Source: Gibbula magus (taxonomy: Eukaryota > Mollusca > Gastropoda > Trochida > Trochidae). From it: a stretch of DNA of 64,000 nt. Position numbers and translations under genes: made by a program. Numbering within the stretch: position 1 is the stretch's first letter; every line of letters begins with the position of its first letter. Below the pieces are notes generated by a model. The model was not told the DNA's origin. It saw only the letters and a list, made by a program, of their open reading frames with translations, and did not search any database. Positions 57,640 to 64,000 of this stretch are shown in pieces. The stretch covers positions 19,841,232-19,905,231 of the forward strand of contig OW388300.1 of assembly GCA_936450465.1 (NCBI GenBank), given 5' to 3'.

Positions 57640-58500
57640 TTGGCTTCATTTAAGCGGTGGACTGTACTTGAATGTACGTTCTGTCTACGTGCAAAAAACG
57701 TGGGTAAAATACTGGTAATTCTACATTGTAAGTACGGATTTTGGAGCACGCAGACACGCTGTAGCACTTTAAGTGCATGCAGAACTTTTGCTTTTTGTGG
57801 GTTGCATATTTCCCACACGTACAGCTTTCGTGCGTGCATTTTACGGACACCATGCGCACAACACACGGACGTCTTGAGTGTTTTAAGTTTTTCACATTGT
57901 CACATACTCCACGGAAGACGCACTTACGCATCATCAGTGCGTCGTCCGTTCTTACTCGGCACTTCCCCAGTTCAGCTGTCAAATGAGCACGCAGCACTCA
58001 CGTAAGTACCGAGCAAGCATGTGCTCTGTACTTACAACGTACGTTGTGCGCACTGATTTCTGTAGTTATTATGCGCTGCCATTTGAAGCTGCTCTTGCAG
58101 CATCAGAACCTGGAGTCACTGCGTTGAATGGGCGGCAGCTTGATGCAGCAGCACAGAGAGAGAACCTCTGTAGGTCACCCTATACCCCCAGCCCCTGGGT
58201 GAGGTTAAAAAACTCACGTTCATCCCACGTGTACGTATTTATACCGTGCATGTAAGTAAGGACACCGTGTGTGTGCAGCACATGTAAATACGGTCTCAGT
58301 ACGATAACGTGGCAATCGCACGTCAGACACAAGGTGTAAGTATGTTGTAAGCACAACTCACTTACCACGTGCATACCGTTTGATGCACATAGAAGATCAC
58401 ACCTTGCATATGATGGGCGTTGATTTACTTCCTTCCCACGTTTTCAGGAAAAAAATAGAGGCCGTGGCTTCCCCAAAAAACGTACGGACAAAAAAACGCA
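57640..58500. other. CpG- and ACGT-rich segment, possible old transposon
   Basis: Unlike its surroundings, it is full of ACGTAC, CGTACG, TTACGCA and CACGT words on both strands. Several overlapping open frames exist (57640-58005 plus strand, 57650-57997 minus strand). The plus-strand run PFEAALAASEPGVTALNGRQ (about 58078-58138), part of the frame 57983-58255, looks more like protein than the rest. No termini or target duplication were found. Possibly a decayed DNA transposon or an exon; unresolved. Confidence 0.3.
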
Positions 58501-58767
58501 CGGTGGGTTGGGACAGAGGCTTTATGGATGTATGTCAGTGAGAGATATCTCATGCCAACTTCTCATAATGAATTTGATCCTTTTGATTTGGAAATTATCG
58601 TTTTCCTTTCGTTACGAGTTACCAGGACGTGTGATAATCAAATCTCTCAACACCTCAATAACTAAGTACAGTGGATCTATGGCACGCAGACGAGATATAT
58701 ATATAAGCTGATTGTATCTTCAGTTCAGGAGATTCCACTCTGTGTCAGCGGCAGAACTCTTCCAGAG

Positions 58768-58892
58768 GTTCCTGAGAGTTTCTCAACAACTTCTGTCTTT
58801 GGTCATTGATTCCTGAGAGTTTCTCAACAACTTCTGTCTTTGGTCATTGATTCCTGAGAGTTTCTCAACAACTTCTGTCTTTGGTCATTGAT
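58768..58892 (+). repeat. 41-bp tandem repeat, three copies
   Basis: TTCCTGAGAGTTTCTCAACA + ACTTCTGTCTTTGGTCATTGA, three nearly identical copies in a row. Confidence 0.93.
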
Positions 58893-59352
58893 TCCTGTGT
58901 ACACAGACATATTGGAGGCTTCTTCCATAAGGATTCTTATATGAATCAATTGGTATATTGACTTGACAACTGAATGAACCGCTTCTCTCAACCGTTCTAC
59001 TTAATGTGGGGATCAGATCATGAGCTGCCAGAGTTTGAGACCCAACTGTCTCAGTAACTTGATTCTTCTGTAAACAGCCACACAATAAGTAACCTGTCAG
59101 TACAAAGTATATTTTTTAATCAGTGAACAAATCTGTTAAATAAAAATGTTACTTTAAATCAATTTCAATAAACAGATCATATTTTAAATGCCAAAACCGA
59201 AAAATAGTCTCTCTCTAGTTCCATGATCAATTCTGAATGCTAGGGATCATATATTTCTTTCCTGGTCGATTTCATAATTAAAATCTCAGTGATTGTATAA
59301 GTTGATAAGGTGATATTTGGTCCACTAGTTATGTGATAAGATTTAGCATTAT
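58893..59352. other. Unassigned non-coding stretch
   Basis: Nothing recognised. Confidence 0.4.
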
Positions 59353-59950
59353 TGTCCCCCGCCTCTGCGAAGCACGGAGCGGGGATATAGTATTCAGCTC
59401 TGTACGTCCATACGTCCGTACATCCGTCCCGTTTCTTGTAAGTGCGATATCTCATGAACCACTGCACCTATAATATATGCAGACACCAGTCAATTTGGGT
59501 GACCTTGACCTCATTTTCAAGGTCAATACGAGACTTTGATTGTTTGTCAAATGTTGTAAGCGCGATATCTCATGAACCACTGCACCTAGAGTCTTCAAAT
59601 TTGGTATCAATCTTTATTTGGGGAAAACTCAAACACCAGTCGATTTGGGTGACCTTGACCTCATTTTCAGGGTCACTACAAGACTTTGACCAGTTTTTAA
59701 AATGTTGGTGAACTGCTGCACCTAAAGGCTGTAAATTTAGTACCAGTCTTCATTTTGGGAATACGCAGACAACAGTCGATTTAAGTGACCTTGACATTAT
59801 TTTCAAGGTCACTACGAGACTTTGATTGTTTGTCAAATGTTAGCCCGATATAATAACAACTGAATCAAACATGTAAAGGTCATCACTCGGTACAAGCTGT
59901 GTGTCCATCCTTTTAGCTCATTTCTTAATTGCGTTGGGGGACATGGTCAC
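59353..59950 (+). mobile_element. Pearl-like element, second core type
   Basis: Left end CCCCCGCCTCTGCGAAGCAC then GGAGCGGGGATATAG, a C-run/G-run hairpin, followed by CGTCCGTACATCCGTCCC. Core of three diverged units of about 115-145 bp, with ATCTCATGAACCACTGCACC and GTGACCTTGACCTCATTTTC. Right end GCGTTGGGGGACATGG. Termini resemble the element at 18381-19325 while the core is different. Confidence 0.7.
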
Positions 59951-60161
59951 GTTTGTGACAATTACTTGTTTTCATTGATGTCATGAAGAAAACTTTTATA
60001 GTAAATGATATGCATGAACTAACATGAGCAAAATTATGTAAATACATTGTATACTGAAGTGTTTGTTGTGCTTGAGACTGTTATTAATACTACCAAATTT
60101 GCCAATAACTAATTTCCAAACCCTTTTCCAGTAGCCAGAAAGAAGTGTTGAACTTACTTAA

Positions 60162-60495
60162 AAGGAGGGTTCTATTCGGGTATTTTTTGTGGAAACGAAA
60201 TTCTAGAGGATTATCCTCTTTACACATATATAATATACACTTTCCAATTGAAAGATATCAATGAAGGTAATATTTTTATGACTTTATATTTCACAACTTG
60301 ATAAAGACAACCGCACATTTGTTGAAAAATAATTACAATAACCACTGAAGCCATTCTTTGGCGATGATATGTTACGTGTTACTATGTTACTTCTATCAAT
60401 GTATATATTTTTTATAAAAAATTGGGTTAATTATATGTTTTCATTTCACGTTATGCCAAGAAACCAAGATGGCGGATGGTGATAGAACTTTACCT
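60162..60495 (+). mobile_element. Kolobok/T2-like MITE (family K2), complete, 334 bp
   Basis: TTAA on both sides (60158-60161, 60496-60499). Left end AAGGAGGGTTCTATTCGGG; right end, as reverse complement, AGGTAAAGTTCTATCACC. Reverse orientation relative to 56538-56917. Confidence 0.78.
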
Positions 60496-60499
60496 TTAA

Positions 60500-61218
60500 T
60501 GATTTATACTCTCTGGAACTAACTACCCTAACCAGCTTTGTCAAATGTTTCACTCTAACAAATTGACTATGTTATCATTCTCCAAAATGCTTCCAGGCCA
60601 CGCACATGCTGAGAGCAATTTAACTGATACGCTTAATTTAAAAAGTGACTCCATCCTTCATTAGTAGCTGTGGAGCCCGGAAGGCATAACTCAAGCTTAT
60701 GAATTGATTCTGTAAGACGTAACACCACTTTTAATCAACTTGAACCAACAAGAATTGATAAAGAGTAGAAGATTGACTGCATAAATATAGTCTGGGAGGT
60801 AACACATGTGATTTATCGTATCATCAATAAAAGCTAATTCACTTGGAATCCTTCATGTCAAGATGAGTTTGATATAAGATTTTTACATTATAATTTAATT
60901 TGGATCTTCCGTGATATATTTGACTAAGCATATCCATACTGAAGTGAAACAGGCTTGACCAATGACTCTCAACTAAAGTCTCAAGTAGGCGTATACAGAG
61001 ATGTACGGACAGAGTTTGTGATGTGATGTGATTTGAAGCTGATAGGAAGGTACCGTACTTTCAGAGTGATACGTGAGTAGTTCCTTGTATCGAATAGTAC
61101 GCGATATAAAAATTCACATACTGAGCAAAAAAAGTTAAGAACTAGAAACATTTGATTTTTTGGTTTATATTGACATTATTTTTTTAGAAATACTTGCCAT
61201 TTAGATAGTGAGGAAATA
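60500..61218. other. Unassigned non-coding stretch
   Basis: Nothing recognised. Confidence 0.4.
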
Positions 61219-61294
61219 TTACTACCTTCAATAGTGCAAATTCTTGTACTTTTTCGGGCCGAGTCCCATGCGGGATTCGAACCCACGCCCTCAG
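61219..61294 (-). mobile_element. tRNA-derived SINE (family B), fragment
   Basis: Minus strand GGGCGTGGGTTCGAATCCCG, ACTCGGCCCGAAAAAGTAC, ACTATTGAAGGTAGT. Confidence 0.75.
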
Positions 61295-61340
61295 AATTTG
61301 TACTATTGAAGGTAGTGTTATCTCAAATATAACCATGTTA
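61295..61340 (+). mobile_element. SINE family B 3' end, head to head with the preceding piece
   Basis: AATTTGTACTATTGAAGGTA, GTGTTATCTCAAATATAACC, ATGTTA on the plus strand. It pairs with 61221-61242 as an inverted repeat of 22 bp. Confidence 0.75.
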
Positions 61341-61910
61341 TTATTTTTTAAGTTGGAATTATGCAGTTTTACCCCCATTCTCCCACCACTGCTTCAAGGT
61401 CGTATTTCAAAATGTCCGGCGTCACCAACTCTAAATAAGCTTGCCACCCTTGTTGATGAATGGCATCAGATTCTGTATAAACTGTTTCAGAACCTTTCCT
61501 TAGGTTTTCAAGAAATTCCGTAATAAATGCATAAAGTGGCCAACACATCAATGAAGTGGATTTCAATCCGGTTTCAGAGGATTAAAAAGAAAAAAATGTC
61601 TGTACATTTCTCATTAAAAACATTACAATGCTAATTTTGTATTCATTATTTTTTTATCGCAATGACATTCATCAGAATATTATTCATAATCTTGTTTTCA
61701 TGACACACATTTTCAAAATATTGGGAAAATCCATTTGTCCTGAACTTTTTTTGCTCAGTATATTATTATAATTATTATACATGATCAAATTCATTGCACT
61801 CAAACAATTTTCTGCACTGTAGATCTATTCCTGAGTAGTATATATCATTAAAGTTCCTACCCGAAGTTCAGCTATGTGTCTTAATTGTTTCCCTGCAGGT
61901 TCCCAATCTA
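61341..61910. other. Unassigned non-coding stretch
   Basis: Nothing recognised. CTGAGCAAAAAAAGTTAAGA (about 61121) and CTGAACTTTTTTTGCTCAGT (about 61740) are near inverted repeats and could be ends of an old element spanning 61120-61760, with the SINE B pieces inside. Confidence 0.4.
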
Positions 61911-62110
61911 GGGTAGAAAACTGTTCTACACGCAGTAAGGTTTGGGAGTAATGCTACACTGAATTTCAGCGTAGTACCACCCATGGTTCGCTAGCTCCAG
62001 CCGTTCCTCGCAGGTTTCACCGCAATGCATAGCCACATGGCTTTGCGGGCTCCCTGCCATAATACTGGCAGCCCTGATATACGTGAAATACTCTTGAAAG
62101 CGGTGTTACT
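61911..62110 (+). mobile_element. tRNA-derived SINE (family A), head missing
   Basis: Starts at GTAGAAAACTGTTCTACACG, in the body just after the tRNA-like head. Runs through CATGGTTCGCTAGCTCCAGC to CTTGAAAGCGGTGTTACTTA. The CTCAC tail is missing. Confidence 0.87.
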
Positions 62111-62272
62111 TACTGGTCATCTGTATAATGAACATTGACTTTGACAATAGCTGGATATATAATGTATGCATTGACTTAATTATTACTTGTTACAAATGAT
62201 AGAGTTCAATCATTCTATATTCTATCATGACATTGCTGGATACTCATTATTGATTGAAAATCAATTCAATTA

Positions 62273-62439
62273 AGAATTGAATGTCAGTTTGTGTGTTTGC
62301 ACTGGAAAATGAACGATGTCAAAGCGGGATTCAAACCTCCGTGAACGGCGAGCTTGCGAGCAAGTTCACGTGAGGGTTTGAATCCCGCTTTGACATCGTT
62401 CATTTTCCAGTGCAAACACACAAACTGACATTCAATTCT
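62273..62439. repeat. Near-perfect foldback, arms about 73 bp, with B-box-like words
   Basis: Left arm 62273-62346 and right arm 62364-62439 are reverse complements, with about one indel near CCTC(A)CGTGAAC. Loop of 17 nt. Each arm contains GGGTTTGAATCCCGC (or its complement), the tRNA B-box-like word used by the SINEs. No clear target duplication. Confidence 0.9.
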
Positions 62440-64000
62440 GATAATTTCTTACGTTATTTTACGTTATTTTGATGAAACCTGCGGCACTCATTATGCTGAG
62501 TGAAGCGTAATAAAATATAATATTTCGGGGACACGAGATCAGAGTTATCCGTCCTTTGAATGACGTAATGGCATGGAGGTCGCCATTTGCTGTTGTCACC
62601 TCGTCAACATTATGTAAACAACAGTCGGAAAAGCAATATTTTATTACCACGACTACTCAAATCCGAATCCCGTTAGTTCATAATGGTTAGATTGTGAGTA
62701 TTTGCTAATCTAGATTGCATAATTTGTATTCAGCCAGCGATCGTGAATGTCTTTCGCCGTTCGGTTCGGCCTTGTGACTCGCTTAGCTCAACATCAAACA
62801 GTTATGCGGGATCTTTTATTGAAATGTTTCATTATTTTAACAATTGAGAAGGTAGTATGATATTGAGTTTATGTTATTCAATCAAATAAGTCGGTAAATG
62901 CATGGTAACCGTTGGAAATTTGCTAACAAAATCACGCTCAATCAGGAAAGAACAATACAGTACCGTCGAACGTTCACACGACATGAAAGCGTTCACACGA
63001 GTATGAACGATTTTCCAAGAGTTTATGGGTTATGAACCTCGAAATTTTGATCACATGACCGTGCTCTCAACCAACCAACGTTCGGGAATCCGTGTAAACT
63101 TCAAAGTAAGAAATTATTCAATTATGAATTGAACCTTTTCTGATTTTAGCGCCCCCTAAATTCGAAATTTACCTTGTGACGTCACCATACGGTGTCAACC
63201 CGTGAAAGCCAAATTTGAGAAATATGGTCTGCCGTGAAAGCAAACTTTCATGTAGAGTCCTCATTGCCTTGAAAGGCGTAATTAATTACTGACTGATTAC
63301 CGTTTCTCAAATAAGCGTCACTCCACTGGTAATTGGACAGTCTAAAGTGTGATAGAATTCAGGCAAGACTTTTCTAGACCGTATATTTTATCCAATTAGT
63401 ATTTATCAGTGGATGATCTATCTATACGTCATATATTTCCCTTCTTTGGTTTAATCATATTTATTTCACAATAGTGTACTACAGCGCTTATGCTAAGGTA
63501 TATATATTTCAAGGATTTTTCTATTCAATCAGTATTTTAGACTTCTTATTGCTGATGACCCGAAGACCCCAAAGTCACATCCTTCATGGACTATGTTAAA
63601 ATAAACTTGGTTAATGTTCAATTCAACACACCGTGTGGAACCACCAAGAAAATGCATGTCCTTTATTTACTTACAATTTCAAATAAAAATCGCCTATTCA
63701 GTTTATTATATACGGTAACATGGATCAGTGGTTATGTCCAGCCCAGGAGAGCCAAATTTATAGGATTACCTTATCACCTATATCCCCGGGAAAGCAACGC
63801 CGTTTTTAACCTCATTTTCTTAAATGTGGCTTTCAAGGGCTGTAACCCACCATACATACGAACAAATGTACGATTCTAAGTTTTCAATTTGAAATTCAAT
63901 ATAACTGATACTTGACCAAACAAATCCTGCATGTAGAGTGTTTACGAGCCACATTAACACACATTAAAGGTGCATCCATTGTGTTTCATAAATTTTTATT
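62440..64000. other. Unassigned non-coding stretch to the window end
   Basis: No gene supported. A perfect TGACGTCA lies at 63177-63184. GTTCACACGA recurs at about 62971 and 62991. A 97-codon frame at 63586-63879 is unrecognised. TTAAAGGTGCATCC at about 63965 could be the start of another TTAA-AGG element cut by the window edge. Confidence 0.35.

Noticed and set aside
63586..63879. 97-codon plus-strand frame at the window end
   Set aside because: No recognisable domain or splice signals; could be revisited with flanking sequence.

Overview
This is AT-rich, repeat-dense, non-coding animal DNA. No intact protein-coding gene, rRNA gene or functional tRNA gene could be supported. The strongest taxonomic clue is a tRNA-derived SINE family (about 20 full, truncated or rearranged copies) whose 3' end reads GCGGCGTTAAAC followed by (C)TCAC repeats, plus elements built like the tandem-core 'pearl' elements of molluscs. 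From memory of that tail I infer a mollusc, most likely a gastropod (vetigastropod or abalone-like). Species is not determinable here.

Layout. 0-26 kb: scattered SINEs; TTAA-target DNA transposons (a 1.48 kb piggyBac-like element at 6.1-7.6 kb and several Kolobok/T2-like MITEs); two non-autonomous hAT elements with perfect 8-bp target duplications (14.2-15.6 and 25.1-25.6 kb); a 31-bp minisatellite (16.75-17.4 kb); a pearl-like tandem-core element (18.4-19.3 kb); a CATC microsatellite (22.9-23.2 kb). Between them lie repeat-poor, homeobox-site-rich stretches that could be non-coding regulatory DNA.

26.3-41.4 kb: the most unusual part, a tandem array of about 2-kb units. Six units carry on the minus strand the same 273-nt segment, which looks like a terminal exon: a splice-acceptor-like TTTTTCAG, coding-like sequence with one shared frame shift, and a stop codon. 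Two piggyBac-like copies in opposite orientations, a 696-bp TTAA MITE and a short LINE/SINE tail are inserted in the array. Neighbouring units supply the empty sites, so the insertions can be read base by base.

41.8-52.1 kb: minisatellites (a 33-35-bp array whose minus strand is open in several frames; a 26-bp array of 2.4 kb with an 893-bp higher-order duplication; 37-, 17- and 8-bp arrays), with SINEs between them and a cluster of three perfect CRE palindromes at 50.8 kb. 52-64 kb: more SINEs, two Kolobok-like MITEs, a second pearl-like element with nuclear-receptor-like half-sites in its core, head-to-head SINE pieces, and a foldback of about 73 bp per arm at 62.3 kb.

The genes here do not act together in any visible pathway. 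The window reads as intergenic or deep intronic sequence shaped by TTAA transposons, SINEs and tandem duplication. Element family names are inferred from termini and target-site duplications, not from transposase sequences, because none was found.
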